Positions 53,676-64,000 of a stretch of 64,000 nucleotides of DNA are shown here, piece after piece. Numbering within the stretch: position 1 is the first letter of the stretch; each line of letters starts with the position of its first letter. Below the pieces are notes generated by a model that had not been told where the DNA came from, ran no database searches, and saw nothing but the letters and a program-made list of their open reading frames with translations. The position numbers and the translations under genes are program-made. Source of the stretch: Blumeriella jaapii (Eukaryota > Ascomycota > Leotiomycetes > Helotiales > Drepanopezizaceae); the NCBI GenBank assembly GCA_009599575.1, contig VWND01000030.1:186001-250000 (forward strand), given 5' to 3'.

Positions 53676-56600
53676 ATGCCGAGCCAAGCCAAGAAGCCTC
53701 GTTTCCGGACCATCCAGCAGTTCAAGACCGATTACTCGCCCGTGTCAATCTCCCAATATGTATCAGAGCAAACTGGTATGAATGTGGTGGTGTGCGACCA
53801 GGAAGGCCCCAAGGTTCGGGGCTATTTCACCCTCGCCACCGAGATCTTCGACGACTCGGGATCGCCTCATACCCTAGAGCACTTGGTGTTCATGGGTTCC
53901 AAGAGCTATCAGTACAAGGGACTGCTAGACAAGCTCGCTTCGAGAGCCTACTCGAACACGAATGCGTGGACTGCGACTGATCACACTGCCTATACCTTGG
54001 ACAGCGCTGGCTGGGAAGGCTTCGCTCAGATCCTGCCAGTCTACCTCGAGCATGTGATCCTGCCCACTCTCACTGACGAGGGTTGTTACACCGAGGTATG
54101 GCATGTAGACGGCGAAGGTAACGATGCAGGTGTGGTATACTCCGAGATGCAAGGTGTCCAGAACAACGGACCTGAGATCATTGACATCAAAGCTAGACGA
54201 TTGCTGTACCCCGAAAATGTTGGTTTCCGATACGAGACTGGTGGTCTGATGGAGAACTTGAGAGTCCTCACTCCCGATCGTATCCGCGCGTTCCACAAGG
54301 AAATGTACCAACCGAAGAACTTATGTCTCGTCCTGGTTGGTGAGGTCGACAAGGATCACCTCCTTCAGATCCTGGATGAGTTCGAAGAAGGCATCATCGA
54401 CTCTATCCCTCCCCCTTCTGCCCCGTTCAAACGGTGAGTCTTTCTCTCGCCAGATATGAACCGGACTCTGATACTTTTCGAGGCCGTGGATCGAGTCTGC
54501 CCAACCACCACCTATCGCCAAGACAATCGTTGAGACTGTCAACTTCCCTGAAGCGGACGAATCGACGGGTGAGATTACCATTGCGATGTTTGGACCGAGC
54601 TGCAAAGATCCTATCGCTACAGCTGCTCTTAACGTTCTCCTCACTTACCTCGCCGGGTCTTCTGTCTCGATCTTGGAGAATGTCATGGTGGAGAAGGAAG
54701 AGCTCGCATCTAGCATCGGTTACTACTGGGACGCGAGACCCAATACGGTCATCTGGCTGCAACCAAGTGGTGTTCTCACGGAGAAGCTCGAGTTTGTTGA
54801 GCAAAGACTTTTTCAATTGCTAAAGGAAGTTGCCTCAAAGCCTTTGGACATGAACTACATGCTCGACTGCATTAAGAGAGAGCGCCGGCAGGTGAAATTC
54901 CAAGCCGAGAGTTCATCCAGTTTCTTCGCGACCGGCGTCATCAACGACTTCCTCTTTGGCGAGAGGGATGGCTCCACTCTCAAAGACTTTGGAACAGTAT
55001 CCGAGTATGACACGCTCGAAGACTGGACTGATAGCCAATGGCGCGATTTCCTGAAGACGTGGATTTCGGATGCTAACCACATTTCACTTCTCGGCAAGCC
55101 TTCGAAAGCTCTGGCTGATAAGATCAAGAGTGACGAGGAAGCACGAGTCGCAGCTCAGAAGGAGAAGTTGGGTCCAGAGGGCCTCAAGAAGCTGGCAGAG
55201 AAGCTGAAGCGGGCAATTGAAAAGAACGATGTGGAGATCCCTCCATCTGTTCTGCAAAAATGGCCCGTGCCAGGAGTCGAATCGATACATTTCATCGAAT
55301 CTCTGAGTGCACGATCGGGTCTTGCAAAAAAACTCGGAACCCTTGACAATGAGGCTCAGAAGGTTATCGACTCTGCAAAGTCTGACCTGCCAATTTTTCT
55401 ACAGTTCGAACATGTCCCGACGAACTTCGTGCACTTGACATTGCTTCTCGGGACTTCCCAGGTAAAGACAGAGTATCGTCCATTGCTTCCCCTGTTCATG
55501 GACAACTTCTTTAACACGCCAATCATGCAAGACGGAAAGCGAGTCGAGTTTGAAGAAGTTGTCACCAAATTGGAGCAGGACACTATCAGCTATACCATGG
55601 GAGGCGGTGGCCGCATGAGTGATGCCGAAGGTCTTGCAATCCAATTTCAGATCGAGCCCGACAAGTACGAGACAGCGATCAAATGGATTCGCACTATGAT
55701 GTTCGACAGTGTCTTTGATCCTGTCAGACTCAATGCTGGAATGGCCAAAATCCTCGCCGACATGCCCGAAGCGAAGCGCAACGGTAACAACATGCTTTAC
55801 GCCGTCGATTCCATGATCCACCTTGATAAAGATTCCAGCGTGAAGTCTCGCGGTACACTTGTCAAAGCCGTCTACATGAAGCGTTTGAAGAAGCTCCTCG
55901 CCAAAGACCCCGATACCGTTGTCTCCTGGCTAGAAGACCTTCGCAAGTCGCTCTTCACATTCAGCAACATGCGCGCCCTAGTAATCGCCGATGTCACTAA
56001 ACTCCCCAATCCAGTCGATGCCTGGAAACCCCTCGTTTCGGGCCTCGACACCGCTGCTCCCCTCCTTCCCTTCGTCAAGCTTTCTGAACGTCTGAGCCCT
56101 AACGGCCAATCCCCCGGAAACTACGGAGCAGTGGTGGTCCCCATGCCCACGATCGACTCCTCCTTTTGTGTCGCCTCGACTAAAGGACCCACCTCTCACA
56201 ACGATCCCGTGCTCCCAGCTCTCATGGTCGCCATCTCCTTCCTCGAAGCCGTCGAAGGGCCTCTCTGGACCGCCATCCGGGGCAAAGGACTCGCCTACGG
56301 CTCGTGGTTCAAGCGTGACTCCGACGGAGGCTTCGTTCAGTTCTCCGTCTACCGATCTCCCGACGCCTACCGCGCTTTCGTCGCTGGTCAGAAGGTCCTC
56401 CAGCAGTACATCGACGGCACGCTCAAGTTCGAGCAAGCTGCGCTGGAAGGCGCAATCAGCGGCATCGTGATGAATCTTGCGGATGAACAGACGACCATGG
56501 CCGCCGCGGGACAGTTCCATTTCGTGAACAGCGTGGTGCGGGATCTAGAGGATGGGTACGACGCGAAGATCTTGAAGGCGGTACGGAATATCACTGTCCC

Positions 56601-56986
56601 TGAGATTCAGGCTGTCATGAAGGATGTTCTGATGTCGGCGTTCACACCCGGCAAATCTAACATCGTGGTGACCTGCGCACCGGTCATGGAGGAGGTACGT
56701 CTCTCCCTCCTACTCTCCTGTCTGCTCCTGTCAATTGGCACCATCTTCTGTGAATTATTCTCATGTACTGACAAGCTCCCAGGGCATCGTAAAAGGCTTC
56801 TCCGAGCTCGGCTTCAAGACCTCCGTGCAGCCCCTGTCCAGCTTCCAAGAGAGCTACGGCCTTGAAGCAGATGACGATGAAGGTGGTCCCGAGGATGAGG
56901 ATGAGGATGAGGGTGAGGATGGAGAGGAGGGAGAGGAGGGAGACTCAGATGATGAGATGACGGATGCAAGCCGTGACGAGCTCTAG
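53676..56986 (+). CDS. M16C zinc metallopeptidase, SDD3 (YOL098C)-like
   Basis: A cytosolic-type relative of presequence protease. Three exons (53676-54433, 54483-56694, 56783-56986) give 1,057 residues, close to the yeast protein. The zinc motif is H65-T-L-E68-H69, in the context GSPHTLEHLVFMGS. The downstream Glu ligand probably lies in VVYSEMQGVQNN. The second half keeps the M16 pattern GPLWTAIRGKGLAYGSWF. The last exon encodes a strongly acidic tail (EDEDEDEGEDGEEGEEGDSD). No targeting peptide is visible, unlike CYM1 at 6.9 kb. The physiological substrate is not established. The first intron (49 nt) ends in an unusual CGAG acceptor, but the phase and the join FKRPWIE are clean. Confidence 0.93.
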
Positions 56987-58245
56987 ATCCACTTCACAAT
57001 GAGGGAAATGAAGTGTCAACGTAAGTTAGGAAAGAACAAGCTAGGCATTTGTCAGAGGGGCAGCGAATCCACATCCGAATTCGATCGAAATTTAGATTGA
57101 ATTTGAAATGACGTCTCCTTTCTGGCCCATATAGGTCGGTAGTAAATTCAAAGTTTCCGCTGCCGATGCATGCAGCCCACTATTACCTACCTTTGTTTAC
57201 CTCACGCTTTCCTAAGCGAGATGGTGTTTTGACTTCACAAATCCGAATGAACATCGCGCGAACCACAGGAAAACCTCGCTCTTCTCCACCACGCAGGCCT
57301 CACCTAAGGCTGCAAGGTAGAAAACAATCTTCTCCCCTCAGCGGGAAATAAAAAAACACGTTCTCTAAAAGGACGAAAACCCACTCACTCACTCACTCTA
57401 TCACAGACAGGTCCAGTAAAGCGAGCACCTTACATGTACAGTATGTGTACCCACCTACCTACCTGTACTGCACGCACCTCAGCCCCCCCCCCCCCCCCCC
57501 CCCCCCCAACCGCCATTTTTTCAAAAAAAAAAAACAAAAAATTCCAGGTCCGTGTCCGTCATATAGCGAGCGAAGCGAAACATAGCGAGCCCATCTCAGT
57601 CCGTTATAACGTTAGCCCAACAGCCCAACGGCATGGCCACGTTGGTATTACGGGATTCCCCTACTCTTTTCTTGTCTTTCTCTGTGGAAAAAAAACCCCT
57701 TTAAAACACTCTCCAAAAGAATCCTCTCTCTCTCTCTCTTTCTCTCTCTCGCGGCGCTCTCGCGGCGCTCTCGCGGCGCTCTCGCGGCGCTCTCGCGGCG
57801 CTCTCGCGCGCGCACCCATGGAAAAACATAGGTAGGTAGGTAGGTACTCAACTGGGTTTTGGTTTTGGAAGTTGGAAGCTGGAAGCTGGAAGCTTGCGAC
57901 CTGCGCGGAGACGAGGGTGGTGAGCTTCCAGGTGAGTTTTTGGCATCGGTTTTTTTCGATTTTTTTTTTTGGCTCTTTCGCGGGGGGGGAGGGGGGGGGG
58001 GGGGGAGACAAGCGTTTTTTTTTTTTTTTTTTTTTTAGTCTTTTTTTTTTTTTGGCATTAAGAAAAAGAAGAAAAAAGAAAAAAAGAAGAAGAAAAAAGA
58101 AAAGAAGAAAAAAAAATCCTTGTAACCACTGCTTTTTTTGGGAAGTAAAAAACATGTGGTGGTGCAGTAAGTAGTAAGCAGCAAGAGGAAAATGAAGAGA
58201 AAGGGGTATCAAAAGTCATGGCTGCAATTGCGTAGAATTGAAGCT
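56987..58245. other. Convergent interval with homopolymers
   Basis: It lies between the stops of the SDD3-like gene and YTM1. It contains a C run of about 26 nt (57482-57507), a 10-bp CTCGCGGCGC array (about 57745-57807), GTAGGTAGGTAGGTA near 57832, and a G run followed by long T runs at 57976-58052. No gene is seen. Confidence 0.45.
57745..57807. repeat. 10-bp CTCGCGGCGC array
   Basis: About six copies of TCTCGCGGCG, preceded by a CT microsatellite (57720-57745). CG-rich in otherwise mixed sequence. Confidence 0.9.
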
Positions 58246-59785
58246 TCACGAGCTCGCAGGCGTCGTGACGCCCCGTCCTCTATTGATCTGGAGCATCTTG
58301 TCCTCGCCCCCACTCACAATACCGACGTTCTCATCCCACGCCACGCCGAAGACCTTGATCCCATCTCCCCCTACGGGTCTCTTGCCGCCCTGGTGGCTCT
58401 CCCTCTCCACGACATACACCGCCTCCCCGACCTGGCCGCCTCCCTCGTCCTTGGTCCCCGGCCGCGAACTCCGCAAGTCCCAGACGCGGCACGTGCCGTC
58501 GTGGCTCCCACTCACGAGGCCGAATCGGCTCTCGGGGTCTTTGGCCAGGGACACGATCTTGTTCGTGTGGCCGCGTAGAGTCATGACTTGGTTGGTCTGC
58601 GCGGATGCCCGCGGGTCGATGAGCGTGATGTGACGCGCGCTGGTTCCGGCCGCTAGGAGCTGGTGGCTGATCCCGGGGAGCGCGGTGAGGGAGAGCAAGG
58701 GGTGGGACGTCGTCCGGGTGTCTACGAGCGTGGACGTCGTCAGGTCAAGAGTGCGCATCGTGTGGTCCTGGGAAGCGGAGTAGCCGACAGTGTGGTCGTT
58801 GGGGTTGAAGATCACCGCGTTTACGGCGGCGCCGTGGTGGGCGTGTAGTGATAGCGGGCCGCGCTGAGGAGTGGATGTGGATGTGGTGAGCTTTCTGCGC
58901 TTGGCTGTTGGTCCAGAGGTAATCAGAGAAGTCGCGGCTTCTGGCGCAGAGTCTCTGAGCGTCGTCCAGAGCCCAACGTGACCGTCGGTGGATCCCGAGA
59001 GGACTTGGTTCGAGGGGCCCCATACATCGATCGATTCGATAGCTCCTTTGTGTCCATACAACTCCAACGTCGGTTTGAGCGTCGCAGAAAATTGATCTTC
59101 CGCTTCCTTGTATTTCCATATCCGGATCGTGCGATCCAAGCCGGTAGACGCAATTTGTGTCGGCGAAATGAACTTTGCGCTCTTGATGCTCGATGAATGG
59201 CCCCCTGCGCTCGAGGACGCCGACGTTGCCATGGTTTGCCCGGACTTGTTCCAGACACGCAACAGTCCGTCATACGAGCCTGACAGGATGCGCTCCTGTC
59301 CTCTCGTCACGCCGTTCCCCGTCCCCGATCCAGCTCTGGACGTCGCTGACAGGATGTCCACGCAGCTCACCCAGTCGTCGTGTTCAAAACTTGCCTCGTA
59401 CAGCGGCGGGATCAAGCTGCGAACGTATTGCAGATCTATGGTCGTTTCTGAGGAGAGGCCGTTGGCTGTGAGGTATTCTTCGAGGGTTGTGCGGAGGAAG
59501 TTTCCATTGATCAGGAAATCGAAAGGAATTGGCGCTTCCGTATTGAGCATGGACTCGGAATTGAGGATTTGGGACAAGCCATATCTCCGTACGTCTTTAA
59601 AACATTGTCAGTATAGGCCAATGACCAAGAATCGCATTGTGGTTCTGCTCACTTGTCGGGACCAGAAGCTGTGTCTTTCCCTCCTCAAGCTCGATCGTGG
59701 GGTCTTCGGAATTCGTGACAAAGTGAACCTGGACTTGTCCGTGCCGACTCGAGTCCGCGATCGTATCGGCACCAAGTCTATCCAT
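58246..59785 (-). CDS. YTM1: Ribosome biogenesis protein YTM1 (WDR12)
   Basis: A component of the NOP7-ERB1-YTM1 (PeBoW) complex needed for 60S subunit maturation; its NLE domain is pulled by the AAA-ATPase REA1/midasin. Exons 59785-59653 and 59594-58246, with a 58-nt intron, give 493 residues. The join gives [20 protein letters not shown], diagnostic of the N-terminal NLE domain, followed by [20 protein letters not shown]. Seven WD40-type blades follow, for example [58 protein letters not shown] and [13 protein letters not shown]. The start at 59785 precedes [12 protein letters not shown], the first beta strand, as in homologues. Confidence 0.96.
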
Positions 59786-60729
59786 TTTGAGGGAGGAGGT
59801 GAGTCGTATCGAAGGGTGAAGTTTTGCGGTCTTGATGCGATGCAGCTGGGGAAAAATATAATTTACGGAAAATCAAGCGGCCGCATCGCCCGAGCCAAGA
59901 TGGAACCATGTCACGTGACACCCGCTTCAGGTGTTGACATTGGTTGACCTGAGCTATTCTTCCACCTCTGGACGATCTTGCTTGGACTTCATATTTCGTA
60001 CTGCGTGTATGTTCTTGTCACCTCAGATGGCTATGGTGCTCTGGATGATGTACGTCACGTCGAACATTTCCTTTTATACAGCTACTTTTTCAGTTGTTCA
60101 CGAGCTTACAATAATGCATCTGCGATAGCTGATCATGAGTGACGAGACTCCCCCGAGTTTGCCTCGAATCGGCCCCAGAACTAGCGGGCGAATACAGTCA
60201 AGTTGTCGTTCTGCGAAGTAGTGCGTTTGAAATGAGAAATGGCCATCTTAAGAAGATCTAGTGTCCACACAGTTCAAGCGAATCTCTTTCCAAATCTCCC
60301 GGTTTTCGGGAGCTTTTTGATTTCCTATGACGCGGGTTTGAGCATTGGGAGATTCTTTTCGTTGGATCATCGACGAGTAAAATCTGTGGTCGACGTATTT
60401 ACATGGTTGCTACCTACTGAGAGAGAAACCGGGACACTTCAACCGATCGAGTGTTGAAGCGGTGCAACCGATCATTCAGTCGTCGCTAAAATGTCAACAA
60501 GAGATCCGAAGCTTGGTTTGCTGAACAAGGAAAGCAAGACTCGAAGCCATGGCTGCAACTAGAATAGGAGACTCCTTCCCTATCAACGACAAGCCTTGAC
60601 AGCACGCGTTCGAGACCTCGAATTCCACCAAGATCTTCAAACACTTCCATCATTCACTCAAGCAATTCCAACTTCAAGCATTCTTTTTGCATCGCATCAC
60701 AATTATCAGCGAAGCGGTACGTATCCATC
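59786..60729. promoter_or_regulatory. Divergent region between YTM1 and the F-box-like gene
   Basis: About 940 bp with no supportable gene. It contains GCGGCCGC-like text near 59878 and TCACGTGACA near 59910, an E-box-like palindrome about 130 bp upstream of YTM1. Similar CACGTG words occur in the LSM5/exonuclease promoter. Confidence 0.4.
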
Positions 60730-61674
60730 ATGCCTATCTCGGAGGTCCTCGGATCTGCAGCGATCAATCCCAGCAGCGAAGCCCGTTCAAGACTGTGCAG
60801 CCTTCCAGCCGAGCTCCAGCTCAAGATCTTTGAGCTTTGCGAATCACAAAATCCGAATTCGGGGCCTTTTTTTCTCGAACCCCGGTGTTCTTCCTGCCCA
60901 CCATTGATCAAGGCTCTGCGGTGCCAGCCTCGAACATACATGGTGGCCCTCGATGTCTACTACAAGAACAAAAGCTTCTGCCTGTCCCATCGAAACGAGT
61001 GGAGTCTTGGAGACCTGTCAACAACGTCCATCGCGAGGATCAGGTCCTTGCAGATTCAAGTCAGGTAAGACCGTCGGAGGAATACCTCAGAGGCTCGAAA
61101 AGCTTACCGGCACCTACCTAGGTTGATTCTCAAACGCGGCCTTTGGGTTTTGGAGCCCACGCCTCAAAGGTTAGCACGGAACCTTCAGAAAGCCACAAAC
61201 GTCGAAGCCGTCTCACTCTATCCCTTGTACCCCGGAGCTATGTGCCAGAAATTTCGAATGCTGCGATTCCTCAACAACTTCCACAAATACCTACCGGGCT
61301 TCAAGAAGCTGAACAGAGTCGAGGTCCACTTGGATCCTCACTTCCACCGAATTGATCATCGCGACAAACTGCAGTACGCAGAATTCGATCCGAACGAGAC
61401 AACCATCAACTCTCTGTGGAAAGAAGCTAACGGGGTCGGGTTTTGGCCTACGCGGAAGATAGGCCCTGCATGGGTGTGGGATGCGGGTCGGGATTCGCGC
61501 GGGCAGAAGATTGCTCTTGACTGGTCCACTGCAAGAAGAGGCTACAGGCCCCATCACAACCTCCTGGACTTTGTGCACGAGGAGTCTCTGGCGGAGGTGG
61601 GCGGATGTTTTGTCGTCGCCCCGGAATTCATGCTCGCCAGTCTGCACCGTGCCGCGATGGCCAGGACGCTGTGA
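60730..61674 (+). CDS. F-box-like fungal protein
   Basis: Exons 60730-61064 and 61122-61674, with a 57-nt intron, give 295 residues. Residues 20-36 (SRLCSLPAELQLKIFEL) fit the start of an F-box, where L-P-x-E-x-x-x-x-I is the typical pattern for SKP1 binding. The rest (a C-rich SSCPPLIKALR region, WVLEPTPQRLARNL, PGFKKLNRVEVHLDPHF, RHHNLLDFVHEE-like end) resembles the large, poorly characterised family of fungal F-box proteins with no recognised substrate domain. A ubiquitin-ligase adaptor role is inferred only from the N-terminal motif. Confidence 0.7.
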
Positions 61675-63754
61675 TTGATGTTCAATGCGAAGATAGCCGC
61701 ACAAGCGCTCGTTGATCCTATAGTACTCGAAGCACAACAGTATCACCCCTTCTCAGGAACCAAGTGCGTCAAATTCTGATGGTGGATGGTCTTTTCGCGA
61801 GCACCTTGGTACTCTGTGACAGGCTGTACAGATGGCATTCATGTTGACATCACATTTCGTGTATGAAACATATGTTTCAGCACGAATAGCCCTTGTTACT
61901 TCATCCATGAAGCATTCGTACGTTCTGCTCGTACGTGCGTGCGTAAGGGTGAAGCCATCTTGTTATTTGTTCATTTGTGTTTATTTTTCCGTGTTGATCA
62001 TTTACTCAGTCGACACCGTTTCCCACTGCGAGGCCTTAACCTGTTGGTTTCGGCGAGTGTCAGTGAGTCTAGAGACGACGAGCTTGTCCTCCTTCATGAT
62101 TCTTGATCAGATCAAATTCTCACCGTCGTATCGAAGTCGCTGATGTCGCGACATCACAGAATTTTGGTGATCTAGCAAGATCCCAAGTCTGAGTGTTGTT
62201 CTGGGCCCTGATGCAAGTTCTGGCTTTCGTATGTGAATCAAATCTGGTCGTAGGGTCAAGGTAGTCAGTCGTTTTCCTGGCACACTAATATGTATGTAAA
62301 TCAACGGGTACCTAAGGTATGTTAACAATTAGGCTTCGAAAGACCCTAGTAGTGAGATTTTGTTTTTGCTGTTGTTATGCCATCAACAGCGAACCGTACG
62401 CCTATTAACAGTATTTACCCGAGAGCCTCGCATTGCTGAGACTGAGACTTGGGCAGAATAACTGTTGACTTGGCTTTGGACGTGAACGGGTCTGGACTAC
62501 TTCCAAGCCATGATATTTGTTAAGCCTTCGATCGAGCCATTTGGGTAGTGTGGGCATCACTCTTCTACCTCTCGCTCAAGAAAAGGACAAAGAGGCGTCT
62601 TGGTTTACTTCGCTCTTTGTGAAAGCCGGGCTGCGACACGACTTGACCCCATGGTGATATCCTTCCTGTGCCTACGAGGCCTTGATTCGCACTTGGGGTC
62701 CGGAGTTGAGGTCTCTCGGGGCATTGTATCAACAAGACGTGGCGTGGATGTAAGAGATGTGGTCTTCGGCTTCTGGTTTACAGGATGATACTCGCCATCC
62801 TCCCTCCGTATTGCCTTTGCAGGTACAGAATCTATCACTCGAGAAACTGATTAGAGTCTAGTCAGTAACGCCATTTGAGAACTTCAGCACCAAGTTGCAC
62901 CTATGTTGAGCCTGATTGTTTGAGATCTAGGCTTGCTGTGAAGATGAAGAGAATCAGCATTGCATTCTCTTGCTACTTGGGATCCGCAGAGGGATGTGAT
63001 AGAATGCTGTATTGGGTTGACATGAGTTAGCATCGCTATGGAGTTGCGACTATGTACGGATGTGTGCACCGAGGCCTTGCTGGTCTGGGGCCATCATCGT
63101 CAGGTGATTGACACGTGACTATATCTGAGAGCACTTTATAATATCGCATCATATTAAGAATCGTAGCAAGAAAGAAAAATAACATTTGACGTAATATCCA
63201 AACAGCGTCCGTAAGAAACAAATGGCTCTGCAGCAGAAAAGAGCAACGGAGCTGTAGCTACTGTATACTGTAATGCCGTGCGATGGATGGGGAAATCCAA
63301 AAACTTGTGTGGCCTTGGGGTGGTAAATACCCCCATAATGCTTATACAAAAAGACTTTCTTAATCAAAGTAAGGCTTAGAATATCGTGGTTCTTGAACCG
63401 TTTTTATCAGCAAGTAAACAAGTAAAATCGACGCTATTCGCTTAACAACGCTGGGAGTGTGTACATCTCTTTTAGAGCTGTTGATATCGTTGCCATACGC
63501 TTAAAGGCAATGAAGATAGATGACCCAAGAAAGATGGTCACTTGTTTCCAAAAGAAGACATTCTCTGCCTTCCACAATCATAAGACATTGGATCGATATC
63601 GGCATAGTGACAGACTGTTGGGTATCGAACAATCCACTCGAAGGTGAGATACGGAGCTCAACACATGCATGCGGTAACAGCTTGCGAGTGATGATTGGTA
63701 AGCAAAGGCTAGACGACCAGACGACCATTTCTTCCAGCCTCTTTGTATACTCAC
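61675..63754. other. Gene-poor interval
   Basis: About 2.1 kb with no supportable gene on either strand. Open frames are all below about 110 codons and lack domains. Composition is slightly AT-richer than in the genes. No repeats of note. Confidence 0.4.
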
Positions 63755-64000
63755 CTAACCTTTGATGTTTTTCTTCGTCTGACAACTCATCTCTCTCTCT
63801 GCGATTGTCTCTGATCTGGCTCTCATGGAGAAACAATATTCGGACTCGACACTCCCATTTCCGAGCCAGTCTGCTGCCGCCCGCCCAAGCAGCAGATGGG
63901 GGATACGCAAGCTTACCTGGGCCACAATCACTCTGGCAGCGACATATATCGCTGCCACCCATCTCAAACGGTGGGCAAAGGAGTCTTCTGTACCTCCGGT
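63755..64000 (-). CDS. Partial gene at the right edge, unidentified
   Basis: Read from the right edge on the minus strand, the frame is open without stop: 64000-63917 gives 28 residues with a hydrophobic stretch (WVAAIYVAARVIVAQ). A GTAAGC donor and a 95-nt intron follow, then 63821-63755 gives SQIRDNRRERDELSDEEKHQ, ending at a GTGAGT donor. Coding-like composition and two good donors support a real gene whose 5' part lies outside and whose later exons are unresolved. It is not recognised. Confidence 0.35.
   Translation of the reverse strand, partial: TGGTEDSFAHRLRWVAAIYVAARVIVAQVSLRIPHLLLGRAAADWLGNGSVESEYCFSMRARSETIAEREMSCQTKKNIKG

Noticed and set aside
1..64000. CRISPR array, tRNA or rRNA genes
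   Set aside because: The tandem repeats have no spacer structure. I found no cloverleaf with a GGTTCRA-type arm and no rRNA-like sequence by eye; a covariance-model search would be needed to exclude a tRNA.

Overview
The window is nuclear DNA of a filamentous ascomycete (Pezizomycotina). The evidence is short introns of about 46-120 nt with GTRNGT donors and CTAAC-type branch points, fungal versions of housekeeping genes (ZW10 with acidic tryptophan motifs, a VHC1-type SLC12 carrier, AVT3/4, YTM1, CYM1), and a sharp contrast between a very AT-rich, stop-riddled transposon block and GC-balanced gene DNA. That contrast is the usual footprint of repeat-induced point mutation (RIP). I do not assign a genus.

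Layout. 1-6.3 kb: AT-rich transposon graveyard with a Ty3/gypsy integrase relic, a long unassigned degenerate reading frame containing a 33-bp palindromic unit, and a Tc1/mariner transposase tail. 6.9-14.2 kb: two intact plus-strand genes, the mitochondrial presequence protease (CYM1) and ornithine decarboxylase (SPE1/ODC). 14.3-20.8 kb: a gene-free island of about ten unrelated satellite families, mostly poor in C on the plus strand. 22-30 kb: a small mitochondrial-type membrane protein, the ER protein YSY6/RAMP4, two lysine-rich nuclear-type coding segments (one with a SMAP-like end), a DEDDy 3'-5' exonuclease gene, and LSM5 divergent from it. 30.7-39.9 kb: two membrane transporters head to head, a VHC1-like cation-chloride cotransporter (minus) and an AVT3/4-like amino acid transporter (plus). 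41-47.9 kb: DNA polymerase delta small subunit (POL31) and a fungal multipass membrane protein. 49.3-59.8 kb: ZW10/Dsl1-type tether, an SDD3-like M16C metallopeptidase and YTM1/WDR12. 60.7-61.7 kb: an F-box-like protein. A partial gene runs off the right edge.

Most genes are housekeeping: RNA splicing/decay (LSM5), ribosome assembly (YTM1), replication (POL31), polyamine synthesis (ODC), mitochondrial peptide clearance (CYM1), ER translocation stress (YSY6), Golgi-ER tethering (ZW10) and vacuolar ion/amino acid traffic (VHC1, AVT). They are not an operon or gene cluster. I rebuilt exon structures by hand and checked the phase arithmetic. Most models close exactly, but the exonuclease, ZW10 and multipass-protein genes each need a single-base slip to stay in frame, and the first AVT intron is unresolved. 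The most unusual DNA is the satellite island, including a 9-bp satellite with partial higher-order re-iteration, and the 33-bp frame-preserving palindromes in the transposon block.
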